DNA from: CAMNAO01 sp045605145
Lineage (GTDB): Bacteria; Bacillota; Clostridia; Oscillospirales; Oscillospiraceae
DNA: 10,585 bases
Assembly: GCA_045605145.1 (NCBI GenBank)
Contig: JAZUPH010000017.1
Location: forward strand, 1-10,585
Reading direction: 5' to 3'
Shown: piece after piece, positions 1-6,344 of the stretch
How positions within the stretch are numbered: position 1 is the stretch's first letter
Layout: the number at the start of each line of letters is the position of its first letter
Notes under the pieces: generated by a model
The model's database searches: none
What the model saw: only the letters and a program-made list of their open reading frames with translations
Told to the model about the DNA's origin: nothing
Program-made: the position numbers and the translations under genes

Positions 1-1065
1 AAGCGCGGCAAGGTAGACGCGGCTTTTGCCCGTATCGGCGGGCTTGAACTGCGCACCGAGGGGATCACCGGCGCCGACAGCCGCTGGGGCTATCGGAACA
101 AGGCGATTTTCGCCGTCGGCAACGGGCAAAAGGGTGCTGTCACCGGCTTTTATCAGCCCCGCAGCCATCAGGTGGTTGCGGCGGAGCGCTGCCTTATCCA
201 ATCGGACTACTCCGTCCGCGTGGCAGCTGCTGTGCGCCGATGGATGGATGAGACGGGTCAGCGCGCGTGGGAGGACGGCAATTCCTCCGGCTGTGTACGC
301 CATGTGTTCGCCCGCTTTGCCTTCGGTACCGGGCAGGGGCAGGCGGCTTTGGTAGCCGTACGCCGACCCAAAAACTGCGAAAAGCTCACCCAGTATATAC
401 TTGAAAACTGCCCGGAGACGAAGAGCATCGTACTGCTTATAAACACCGATGCGGGCAACACCGTCCTCAAAGGGCGTCAGGAGCTGTTGTGGGGCAGTGA
501 GCGCATCACCGATACCCTCTGCGGTTTTGAGTATTCTCTGTCGCCCCTGTCGTTTTATCAGGTCAACCGGGATCAGGCCCAGCGGCTTTACGATTGCGCC
601 ATGGAGTACGCCGGTGAAAGCATCGGTCTTGCCCTTGACCTGTACTGCGGCGCGGGAACCATAAGCCTGTGCCTTGCCAAAAGGGCACAGCGGGTCATTG
701 GCGCCGAGATAGTGCCCGATGCCGTGCGCGACGCCCGGGAGAATGCCGTGCGCAACGGTGTTGAGAACGTCAGCTTCATCTGTGCCGATGCGGGCGAGAC
801 AGCGGCAAAGCTGCAAAAGGACGGCACCCGGCCCGAGGTCATTGTGGTGGATCCTCCCCGCAAGGGCCTGTCCCTTGAGGCGATAGAGGCCGCCGCGGGT
901 ATGCAGCCGGACAGAATAGTCTACGTCTCCTGCGACTGCGCAACGCTTGCCCGTGACCTGAAGATTTTCGAGACTAAGGGATACAAGGCCGTGCGCGCCC
1001 GCGCCTTTGACCTCTTCCCCGGAACGCATCATGTGGAAACTGTTGTTTGTTTATGCAGGGGATAA
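1..1065 (+). CDS. RNA (uracil-5-)-methyltransferase, RlmD/TrmA family (5' truncated)
   Basis: This SAM-dependent enzyme methylates C5 of a uridine in 23S rRNA or tRNA. The reading frame is open from base 1 with no start in view, so the N-terminus, with the TRAM domain and first Fe-S cysteines, lies outside the window. Visible residues (codon 1 = base 1) include YRNKAIF near 31-37 and an ERC cysteine at 64 that may be the last [4Fe-4S] ligand. FYQVN follows near 185-189, then the SAM motif LDLYCGAGTISL near 212-223 and VVDPPRKGL near 282-290. The catalytic cysteine is in YVSCD (about 311) and the C-terminal HHVET (about 343-347) holds the general-base Glu. The family is certain, but the target uridine cannot be told: RlmD, RlmCD and TrmA-like members share these motifs, and Firmicutes often carry several paralogues. 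An internal start at 172 would remove conserved sequence and is not real. Confidence 0.93.
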   Translation, partial: KRGKVDAAFARIGGLELRTEGITGADSRWGYRNKAIFAVGNGQKGAVTGFYQPRSHQVVAAERCLIQSDYSVRVAAAVRRWMDETGQRAWEDGNSSGCVRHVFARFAFGTGQGQAALVAVRRPKNCEKLTQYILENCPETKSIVLLINTDAGNTVLKGRQELLWGSERITDTLCGFEYSLSPLSFYQVNRDQAQRLYDCAMEYAGESIGLALDLYCGAGTISLCLAKRAQRVIGAEIVPDAVRDARENAVRNGVENVSFICADAGETAAKLQKDGTRPEVIVVDPPRKGLSLEAIEAAAGMQPDRIVYVSCDCATLARDLKIFETKGYKAVRARAFDLFPGTHHVETVVCLCRG

Positions 1066-1069
1066 AGCT

Positions 1070-1086
1070 GCGGCAGAATCTGCCGC
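1070..1086 (+). terminator. Hairpin after the methyltransferase gene (weak terminator candidate)
   Basis: A perfect 7-bp stem, GCGGCAG / CTGCCGC, closes an AAT triloop 4 nt after the methyltransferase stop codon. No U-tract follows, so intrinsic termination is doubtful. It may only stabilise the 3' end of the transcript or attenuate read-through. Confidence 0.3.
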
Positions 1087-1137
1087 GTGCCTGGAATTGG
1101 AAATACCTAAGGAAATTTTTGGGGGTGAAAACGGACG

Positions 1138-2754
1138 ATGAAGAAATATATTCTCTTGATGTCAATACTGTTGTGTACCATCGCTTTAGTTGCCTGTGCA
1201 GCGTCCGGTGCCGTCAAAGAGCGGTTTGAGAATGCCCAGGCTGCGTCGTCTGAGCAGGAATCCGACCCGGACTCCGAATCAAAGTCCGATCTGCAAAGCG
1301 AAGCGGAATCAGAGGCAGCCATCTCAGATTCGCAAGATACACCTGCCGCGCAGGATGATACGATCCTGCCCGAGGAGACCGCAGAGCCTTCGCCGGACGC
1401 GTCTGCAGATCAGCAGGCCGGAAATGAAGAAAAGAAAACCCAGCAAAGCGGTGCGGAAAAGGAAGATCAGTCAGATGCCGATGTGCAGCAAGGCGCACCG
1501 GCGGAACAGCCGACTTTTGAAGGTGACGGCTTTATTTGCGCGTACAGCATCAGCGGGGAGCGGTATTTGCGCGACTGCGGCAAAAGTGCCGACCTGAGCG
1601 ACCTGGGTGCTGATGAATACTACAGCTTCTGCGCGGATGTAACATATAACGGCGCAAGTGTGCTTGATGTGGAAAGTTTGTATGTGGTCGTTGACGGCGG
1701 CGATAAGTGGCACTGGGGTGCAATGGCACTTGAACCGGGTTCCCGGATATTCCTGCATATATATTACTCAAATATGTCCGGCTGCCAGACCCCGGGTAGC
1801 CACAGTGTCACCTGGTATATCAATGACGAGGCGATCCTGAGTGAAAGCTTTTATATTTCCAAAAGCATTGATTGGTCGAATAAATTTGATATGCCAACGG
1901 CAGCACAGATTGCCGACTACACCAATCCGAACAACAGTCGCGCGCCGTATATAGCAGGATGGCTTTCCATACCCGATGGTCAGCGGTATACGGAGTACAG
2001 CGTTGATTTCAAAGCCGAGTATCTGCCGACCGGTACATATTGCTGCCTTGGCAACTGGAAAATGGACTACTCATCTCTTTTGAATCAGTATGTCAGTGTG
2101 CGCACGGAATATGACAGCGTGCAGGCCTATGCAGGCTTCCAGAAAACGGGTAGCGGAGAAATGGTAAGCATTATGTCTTTTTGGGATATATTCTGCACCG
2201 ATGCTTCAGGCCGTGAGACGGTAATTCGTGCGCAGCTCGTGTACCCGCAGGGGTATGGCGGTGATGACGATTTTACCGTTGAGGGAACAGGCGCCCACTG
2301 CCTGATACCGTACGAATGGCAGGCAGATCACTGGTACAGAATGTATTTGAGGTGCCGCGTTTCAGAAGAAACAGGCAACACCGTTGTTGAACAGTGGGTG
2401 TGCGATTTGGATACCGGCATCTGGACTCTGCTGTGTGCTTATGATGTGGGGGTTAAAGACGCCTGCTTTATAGGTCCAACGGCAATATTCCTTGAAAACT
2501 ATCTTACCGCTGTGGCCGGCGAGATCCGAAGCCTTGAAGTATGCAACGCAATGTATTTAAATGCCGATACAGGACGCTGGATATACATAGATGAGGCGTA
2601 TTTGTCTCCCAATGGCGGCCTGCCTTACTATGAGGGCAGTTATAGTTTTGGCGCTGAAGGCGGCAGTTTCTGGATGATAACCAGCGGTGTCGGCGGAGAC
2701 TGCTACGGAAACGGAACCGGTCAGCGCGGCGGGTATTACCGTGTTGATATATGA
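1138..2754 (+). CDS. Secreted lipoprotein with acidic linker and DUF3472-like domain
   Basis: The 538-residue product begins with a lipoprotein signal peptide: basic MKK, a hydrophobic stretch and the lipobox LVAC, with Cys20 to be lipidated. It should be anchored to the outer face of the membrane. Residues about 33-125 form a low-complexity linker rich in Ser, Glu, Asp, Gln and Ala, probably a spacer through the cell wall. Residues about 128-245 look like a beta-rich module with many aromatics. Residues about 270-520 resemble DUF3472: a GFQ segment near 333-335, SFWD at 347-350, an EGTG at 382-385 before a YEW, and a Trp- and Tyr-rich C-terminus. The DUF3472 call is from memory of the family's pattern. 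Its function is unknown; sugar or cell-wall binding would be a guess. The start is fixed by the signal peptide and by GGGGGTGA at 1121-1128. The MFS gene follows after 31 nt, so co-transcription is likely. The gene looks less GC-rich than nrdD. Confidence 0.85.
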   Translation: MKKYILLMSILLCTIALVACAASGAVKERFENAQAASSEQESDPDSESKSDLQSEAESEAAISDSQDTPAAQDDTILPEETAEPSPDASADQQAGNEEKKTQQSGAEKEDQSDADVQQGAPAEQPTFEGDGFICAYSISGERYLRDCGKSADLSDLGADEYYSFCADVTYNGASVLDVESLYVVVDGGDKWHWGAMALEPGSRIFLHIYYSNMSGCQTPGSHSVTWYINDEAILSESFYISKSIDWSNKFDMPTAAQIADYTNPNNSRAPYIAGWLSIPDGQRYTEYSVDFKAEYLPTGTYCCLGNWKMDYSSLLNQYVSVRTEYDSVQAYAGFQKTGSGEMVSIMSFWDIFCTDASGRETVIRAQLVYPQGYGGDDDFTVEGTGAHCLIPYEWQADHWYRMYLRCRVSEETGNTVVEQWVCDLDTGIWTLLCAYDVGVKDACFIGPTAIFLENYLTAVAGEIRSLEVCNAMYLNADTGRWIYIDEAYLSPNGGLPYYEGSYSFGAEGGSFWMITSGVGGDCYGNGTGQRGGYYRVDI

Positions 2755-2785
2755 TAATTAGGAAGTATAACGAACAGAGGGAAGC

Positions 2786-4006
2786 ATGAAAACAGTTAAT
2801 TTGGTCAATAAAAGAAGTATAAACAATATCTTTCAAGAGGGGACAGGCTATAAAGTTTTTCTCCTGTCCATACTTATAACGGGTATTTCCTATGGCCTGT
2901 ACAAGGGCATACTGGACAACTTCCTTGCCGAGATCGTGGGCATGGGCGAAATGGACAGAGGCATTACCGAGTTCTTCAGAGAGCTCCCCGGTGTGCTTCT
3001 TGTGCTGATACTTGCGGCGTTCTATATGCTGTCGGCAGAAACGCTGTACAAGGCCGGCGCTGTGATAATGCTCGTCGGTATGGGCATGCACGCCATCCTG
3101 CCGCCCACCAAGGTGCTGGCAACCCTTGCCCTTTGCATTTATTCTCTGGGTGAGCATGTGCAGATCGGCATGAAAAGCACCCTGACCCTTAAGTATTCCA
3201 AACCGGGGCGCGGCGGCGCTGCACTAGGCGCGCAGAGCGCCATAAACCAGATCGGCACACTGGCTTCCTATCTTGTTATTGCGGCTGTGTTTTCTGTATT
3301 TGCGGGCGCGCGGACATATAACGCTGTATTTTGGGTCGCGGCAATTCTTGCCGCCCTGAGTATGCTCTTCTCTTTGCGCATCAGCGGCCGCAGTGAGACC
3401 GATAAAAGCAAAAGCCGTTTTTACTTTCACAAAAAGTATTTCAAATATTATATGCTTGAGATGTTCTACGGCGCGCGCAAGCAGGTGTATATGACCTTCG
3501 GTCCCTATGTGCTTATACTGTTCTATGGCGCGAACGCCGCCACGATAAGTATGCTGTTTGCAATATCCGCTGTTGCCTGCTTCTTCACCGCACCCATCGT
3601 CGGCCGGATAATCGACAAGTTGGGCTACAAAACCGTGATGATCAGCGACACACTTATTTTGGTAATCGTCTGCTTCTTCTACGGCTTTGCCCACCGCCTG
3701 TTCCCCATGAGCGTGGCATTTGTCGTGTGCTGCATAAACTATATCCTTGATGCCATCATTTCACAGGCCTCCATGGCGGCCAATGTTTATGTTCAGGACC
3801 TTTCCGATAATGAAGAAGAGGTCAAGGCCACCATATCCACGGGTGTTTCCATCAACCACCTGATAACCATTTTCATCGCCCTGTTCGGCGGCTGGATATG
3901 GCAGACCCTGGGCATGGGACTTCTGTTTGTGATCTCCGCAATTCTGGGCCTTTGCAACAGCGCCTATGCGGCGACTATCAAGACAAAGAAAAGCGCGGCT
4001 GTGTAA
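2786..4006 (+). CDS. Major facilitator superfamily (MFS) transporter
   Basis: This 406-residue polytopic membrane protein has about 12 hydrophobic segments, starting near residue 24 (FLLSILITGISYGLYKG) and ending near 375-392. A motif-A-like loop, GRIIDKLGYK, at 273-282 corresponds to the loop between TM8 and TM9 of MFS carriers. A charged cytoplasmic stretch at about 200-220 (GRSETDKSKSRF) separates the two six-helix halves. The substrate cannot be predicted. The length is normal for the family. The start is supported by AGAGGGAAG a few bases upstream, and the gap to the preceding lipoprotein gene is only 31 nt. A flavin reductase-like gene follows 34 nt later with no clear terminator between, so the three may form an operon. 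Confidence 0.88.
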   Translation: MKTVNLVNKRSINNIFQEGTGYKVFLLSILITGISYGLYKGILDNFLAEIVGMGEMDRGITEFFRELPGVLLVLILAAFYMLSAETLYKAGAVIMLVGMGMHAILPPTKVLATLALCIYSLGEHVQIGMKSTLTLKYSKPGRGGAALGAQSAINQIGTLASYLVIAAVFSVFAGARTYNAVFWVAAILAALSMLFSLRISGRSETDKSKSRFYFHKKYFKYYMLEMFYGARKQVYMTFGPYVLILFYGANAATISMLFAISAVACFFTAPIVGRIIDKLGYKTVMISDTLILVIVCFFYGFAHRLFPMSVAFVVCCINYILDAIISQASMAANVYVQDLSDNEEEVKATISTGVSINHLITIFIALFGGWIWQTLGMGLLFVISAILGLCNSAYAATIKTKKSAAV

Positions 4007-4040
4007 TTTGAAGAAATATTTTTTATAAAGGAGAAACAAT

Positions 4041-4520
4041 ATGGAGCTGAATGTAAACATCTTTGAATACTTTGACAAGGGCTGGGCGCTGCTCACTGCG
4101 GGCAATGCAGACAGCTATAACACCATGACCGTCAGTTGGGGCGCCATGGGAACCATCTGGGGCAGGCCCGCTGTCACCGTCTATGTTCGCCCCCAGAGAT
4201 ACACCTACGGCTTTATGGAGAAGAACGACTATTTCACCGTCAGCTTCTATCCCGAGGAGTACAAACCCGACCTGACCTTACTGGGCCGCAAATCCGGCCG
4301 CGACGGAGATAAGGTCGCGGAAACAAAGCTGACTCCTGTTGCGGTGGGAGAGAATGCAATGAGCTTTAATGAGGCGAAGGTGACCCTGCTGTGCCGCAAG
4401 CTTTACTGTCAGGATTTGGACGGCAGTGCCATGCCGGAGGAAGTGGTCACCCGCAATTACCCCAAAGCCGATTTCCACCGTATGTACATCGGTGAAGTGG
4501 TGGAGATAGTGACAGGCTGA
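4041..4520 (+). CDS. Flavin reductase-like FMN-binding split-barrel protein
   Basis: The 159-residue product matches the flavin reductase-like (FMN-binding split barrel) family in length and pattern. Visible features are NTMTVSWG at 27-34, typical of the strand and loop that contact FMN, then RPQRYTYGFMEKNDYFTVSF at 50-69, LGRKSGRDGDKV at 81-92 and HRMYIGEV at 146-153. Such proteins bind FMN and often pass electrons from NAD(P)H or ferredoxin to flavin or other acceptors. The real partner here is unknown. A strong AAGGAG Shine-Dalgarno lies at 4028-4033, 7 nt before the ATG. It is cytosolic, with no signal peptide or membrane segment. It may be co-transcribed with the MFS gene 34 nt upstream, though no functional link is obvious. 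Confidence 0.85.
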   Translation: MELNVNIFEYFDKGWALLTAGNADSYNTMTVSWGAMGTIWGRPAVTVYVRPQRYTYGFMEKNDYFTVSFYPEEYKPDLTLLGRKSGRDGDKVAETKLTPVAVGENAMSFNEAKVTLLCRKLYCQDLDGSAMPEEVVTRNYPKADFHRMYIGEVVEIVTG

Positions 4521-4551
4521 CCCCTGCGGTAAGTTAATAATATGATGTATT

Positions 4552-4580
4552 CGGCAGGAGCCCCTTACGGTCGCCTGCCG
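4552..4580 (+). terminator. Inverted repeat after the flavoprotein gene (weak terminator candidate)
   Basis: CGGCAGG at 4552-4558 pairs perfectly with CCTGCCG at 4574-4580 around a 15-nt loop, 32 nt after the stop codon of the flavoprotein gene. Only TTT follows before GC-rich sequence, so it is a poor intrinsic terminator. It does lie at a natural transcription-unit boundary. Confidence 0.35.
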
Positions 4581-4615
4581 TTTGCGCTGCGGGTCTACGC
4601 CGCCGAAACACAGCA

Positions 4616-4621
4616 TATAAT
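4616..4621 (+). promoter_or_regulatory. Possible -10 box for the SSB-like gene
   Basis: A perfect TATAAT lies 36 nt before the ATG at 4658. There is no good TTGACA-like box 16-18 bp upstream and no TG extension, so the promoter call is weak. The gene's Shine-Dalgarno is probably GCGAGG at 4645-4650. Confidence 0.35.
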
Positions 4622-4657
4622 TCACACAGAATACTTGTACGGATGCGAGGTGTGTGA

Positions 4658-5290
4658 ATGGAAGAGACCAGAAATCTGGCTATACTGACAGGCTGCCCGG
4701 CGGGACGGCCTGTGTTTTCCCATACAGGGCGAGACGGCGACTGGTATACCTTCCCACTGCGGGTTGAGCGGCTTAGCGGAGCCGGAGACGAGATCAATAT
4801 ACTTGTCACCCAGTCCCTTATGTCTGCCACCGCGGTGGGGGAGGGGGAGCGCCTTACGGTGCGCGGTGAGCTGCGTTCGTTCAACAACAAAAGCGGGCAG
4901 GGAAGGCGGCTTGTAATATCCGTCATGGCGCGTGAGATGTATTTCACCTCCGCTGCGGACGAGAATGAAATACTCCTTATGGGAACGATCTGCCGCCCGC
5001 CGGTGCTGCGCGTGACACCTATGGGGCGGCAGATATGTGACCTTATGTTGGCTGTCAGCCGCCGTTACGGTCGCTCAGACTACCTGCCCTGCATCGCCTG
5101 GGGCAGCCTTGCGCGCCGTGCCGCAGCATGGGATGTGGGCAGCGGTGTGCTTGCCGTGGGCCGGATACAGAGCAGGAAATACATTAAAAATCTGGAAAGC
5201 GGCAGCGAGGAACGCACAGCTTTTGAGGTATCAGTTTCCCGCGCCCAGCAGTGTGAATTGCCGGCTGTGATGCAGATTGAGTCGGTATAG
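4658..5290 (+). CDS. Tandem OB-fold, SSB-like single-stranded DNA-binding protein
   Basis: The 210-residue protein appears to contain two OB-fold domains in a row. The first spans about residues 5-95: a TG-rich first strand, DWYTFPLRVERLSG at 28-41, and LTVRGELRSFNNKSGQGRRL near 66-85. The second spans about 103-196: NEILLMGTICRPPVLRVT, ICDLMLAVSRRYGRSDYLPC, GVLAVGRIQSRKY and FEVSVSRAQQ. The second unit follows the pattern of bacterial SSB and PriB: GTI..PP, then D..LAV.R, then D..PC.AWG, then GRIQSR. It lacks the disordered acidic SSB C-terminal tail with a terminal Phe, so it is probably not the main replicative SSB. It may bind ssDNA in repair, recombination or replication restart. It sits just upstream of nrdG, but a promoter candidate between them suggests separate control. 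Confidence 0.75.
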   Translation: MEETRNLAILTGCPAGRPVFSHTGRDGDWYTFPLRVERLSGAGDEINILVTQSLMSATAVGEGERLTVRGELRSFNNKSGQGRRLVISVMAREMYFTSAADENEILLMGTICRPPVLRVTPMGRQICDLMLAVSRRYGRSDYLPCIAWGSLARRAAAWDVGSGVLAVGRIQSRKYIKNLESGSEERTAFEVSVSRAQQCELPAVMQIESV

Positions 5291-5345
5291 GCCGCAATAT
5301 GTGCCGCAAAAACACTTTGGTAATTTTGCTCACAGCATTTTAACC

Positions 5346-5361
5346 ACATTGCATATCGTGC
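5346..5361 (+). promoter_or_regulatory. Possible NrdR-like box upstream of nrdG
   Basis: Compared with the known 16-nt NrdR box (ACAC-W-ATATAT-W-GTGT), the sequence ACATTGCATATCGTGC matches at 11 of 16 positions by eye. It overlaps the upstream -35 candidate of nrdG, where a repressor would act. No strong second box is seen at the usual spacing; only a poor 9-of-16 match begins at 5376. The call is tentative. Confidence 0.3.
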
Positions 5362-5407
5362 CAAAAGGGTGTATTATACTTGACAAAGCGCCCGCGTGCT
5401 ATAAAAT
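5349..5407 (+). promoter_or_regulatory. Two overlapping sigma-A-type promoter candidates for nrdG
   Basis: The first candidate is TTGCAT (5349-5354), a 17-bp spacer and TATTAT (5372-5377). The second is TTGACA (5380-5385), a 16-bp spacer and TAAAAT (5402-5407). The second has the better -35, but its predicted start leaves a very short leader before GGAGCGGAGGG and the ATG at 5431. The first gives a leader of roughly 45 nt. The -10 of the first lies in the small palindrome GTATTATAC (5371-5379). Confidence 0.55.
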
Positions 5408-5430
5408 AATCCGGAGCGGAGGGATAGACC

Positions 5431-6126
5431 ATGTATATCAGCGGACTTCAAAAACTGACATTGCTGGACTACCCCGGTAAAGTGGCCTGCACCGTGTTTA
5501 CTGCCGGCTGCAACTTCCGCTGCCCCTTCTGCCACAATGCATCACTTGTGGTGGATATCAGCCGCAACCCCAGAATACCGGAGGATGAGATTTTTGCCTT
5601 CCTTCGCAAGCGCAGCGGCATCCTTGACGGTGTGTGCATCACCGGCGGTGAGCCGATGCTCCAGCCGGATCTGCCGGACTTTATGGCCCGGATCAAGGAT
5701 ATGGGCCTGGCGGTTAAGCTGGACACCAATGGCAGTGTCCCCAATCTTCTGGCACAGGTGATCGAGAAGAATCTGGTGGACTATGTAGCTATGGACATCA
5801 AATCCTCTCCCGCACGCTACGGAGCAGTGGCCGGCATTGAGGGCATGGACCTTTCCGCCGCGGCGGCCGGCAAGGATATCCTCCTTGAGGGGCGGGTGGA
5901 CTACGAGTTCCGCACCACCATCGTGCGTGAACTGCACAGTGTAGATGATATGCACGGCATCGGCGAATTTATCCGCGGCGCCCGCCGCTATTTCCTCCAG
6001 AGCTTTAAGGACAGCGGCGACATCCTGGGCGGTGTTTACAGCGCGCACGATAAAAAGACCCTGGAGGCTATGTTGGACATCGTCAGCCCTTACGTACAAA
6101 GCGCCGCACTGCGCGGAGTTGAATGA
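5431..6126 (+). CDS. nrdG: Anaerobic ribonucleotide reductase activating protein (radical SAM)
   Basis: NrdG is the radical SAM activase that reductively cleaves S-adenosylmethionine and places the glycyl radical on NrdD. The 231-residue product carries the cluster motif CNFRCPFC (Cys27, Cys31, Cys34), the CX3CX2C pattern that binds the [4Fe-4S] centre. The SAM-contacting TGGEP is at 71-75 and KLDTNG at 96-101. The opening GLQKLTLLDYPGKVACTVF is typical of the longer NrdG type (pflA-like, about 230 residues) found in clostridia and archaea, not the roughly 155-residue E. coli type. The start is fixed by GGAGCGGAGGG just upstream. A strong terminator follows 12 nt after the stop, so nrdG is transcribed apart from nrdD, which has its own promoter and leader. 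The nearby nrdD is its obvious substrate. Pyruvate formate-lyase activase relatives look similar, but no pflB is in view. Confidence 0.9.
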   Translation: MYISGLQKLTLLDYPGKVACTVFTAGCNFRCPFCHNASLVVDISRNPRIPEDEIFAFLRKRSGILDGVCITGGEPMLQPDLPDFMARIKDMGLAVKLDTNGSVPNLLAQVIEKNLVDYVAMDIKSSPARYGAVAGIEGMDLSAAAAGKDILLEGRVDYEFRTTIVRELHSVDDMHGIGEFIRGARRYFLQSFKDSGDILGGVYSAHDKKTLEAMLDIVSPYVQSAALRGVE

Positions 6127-6138
6127 TTTAGTCAACTA

Positions 6139-6176
6139 ATGAGCAACCACAAGATGTTGTGGTTGCTCATTTTTTC
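6139..6176 (+). terminator. Strong intrinsic terminator of nrdG
   Basis: A perfect 14-bp stem, ATGAGCAACCACAA (6139-6152) with TTGTGGTTGCTCAT (6157-6170), closes a GATG tetraloop and is followed directly by TTTTTC. The stem is AT-rich at its base, as in good terminators. Confidence 0.92.
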
Positions 6177-6181
6177 TTAGG

Positions 6182-6205
6182 CCATATCTTGACAATATAT
6201 GGTGG
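6182..6205 (+). promoter_or_regulatory. Operator-like inverted repeat and NrdR-like box at the nrdD promoter
   Basis: CCATAT (6182-6187) and ATATGG (6197-6202) form a 6-bp inverted repeat that flanks the TTGACA -35 box. The overlapping 16-mer TGACAATATATGGTGG (6190-6205) matches the known NrdR box at 12 of 16 positions, including all six central ATATAT bases and the GTG arm. NrdR, a zinc-finger/ATP-cone repressor, usually binds two boxes about 30-32 bp apart; a second is not visible here. The binding protein is therefore uncertain. Confidence 0.45.
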
Positions 6206-6218
6206 TATGTGGTATCCT
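6189..6218 (+). promoter_or_regulatory. nrdD promoter
   Basis: Consensus TTGACA (6189-6194), an 18-bp spacer and TATCCT (6213-6218) form a good sigma-A-type promoter just after the nrdG terminator. Transcription should start near 6225, almost exactly at the first base of leader hairpin 1. Confidence 0.7.
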
Positions 6219-6224
6219 ATTGAT

Positions 6225-6344
6225 GCTCGCCGAAAAGGTGAGCGCGGGTCGGTTTTGACCTGCAGTTATGGTGTAAAGCGGCGGCTGTTACGCCGCAGGC
6301 TTAAAATATTGTGTTATTATTTTGTGTTTTAAAGGGAGAGAGCT
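6225..6344 (+). ncRNA. Structured 5' leader of nrdD: three hairpins, possible regulatory RNA
   Basis: Three hairpins lie in the first 72 nt of the predicted transcript. H1 is GCTCGCC/GGTGAGC (6225-6231 with 6237-6243, GAAAA loop, one G-U). H2 is GCGGGTC/GACCTGC (6244-6250 with 6257-6263, GGTTTT loop, one G-U) and abuts H1 with no gap. H3 is GCGGCG/CGCCGC (6278-6283 with 6291-6296). An unpaired 14-nt linker with TATGGTG separates H2 and H3. CCTGC (6259-6263) can instead pair with GCAGG (6295-6299), which would break H2 and H3. An AT-rich tail leads to the Shine-Dalgarno. I do not recognise it as a known riboswitch class. Confidence 0.45.
6331..6340 (+). promoter_or_regulatory. nrdD ribosome binding site
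   Basis: AAAGGGAGAG lies 4 nt before the ATG at 6345, after an AT-rich, presumably unstructured stretch (6301-6330). It supports this ATG as the NrdD start, as does the ATP-cone beginning right at residue 1. Confidence 0.75.

Noticed and set aside
172..1065. Methyltransferase starting at the GTG at 172
   Set aside because: Conserved family sequence (YRNKAIF, GFY) lies upstream in the same frame, so the gene simply enters from outside the window.
2504..3157. 217-codon open frame on the - strand across the lipoprotein/MFS junction
   Set aside because: It overlaps two well-supported + strand genes and its product shows no domain, signal or sensible composition.
6225..6344. Known riboswitch classes (TPP, FMN, cobalamin, SAM, THF, ZTP, purine) in the nrdD leader
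   Set aside because: None of the conserved core sequences I know for these classes is visible. It is kept only as an unclassified structured leader.
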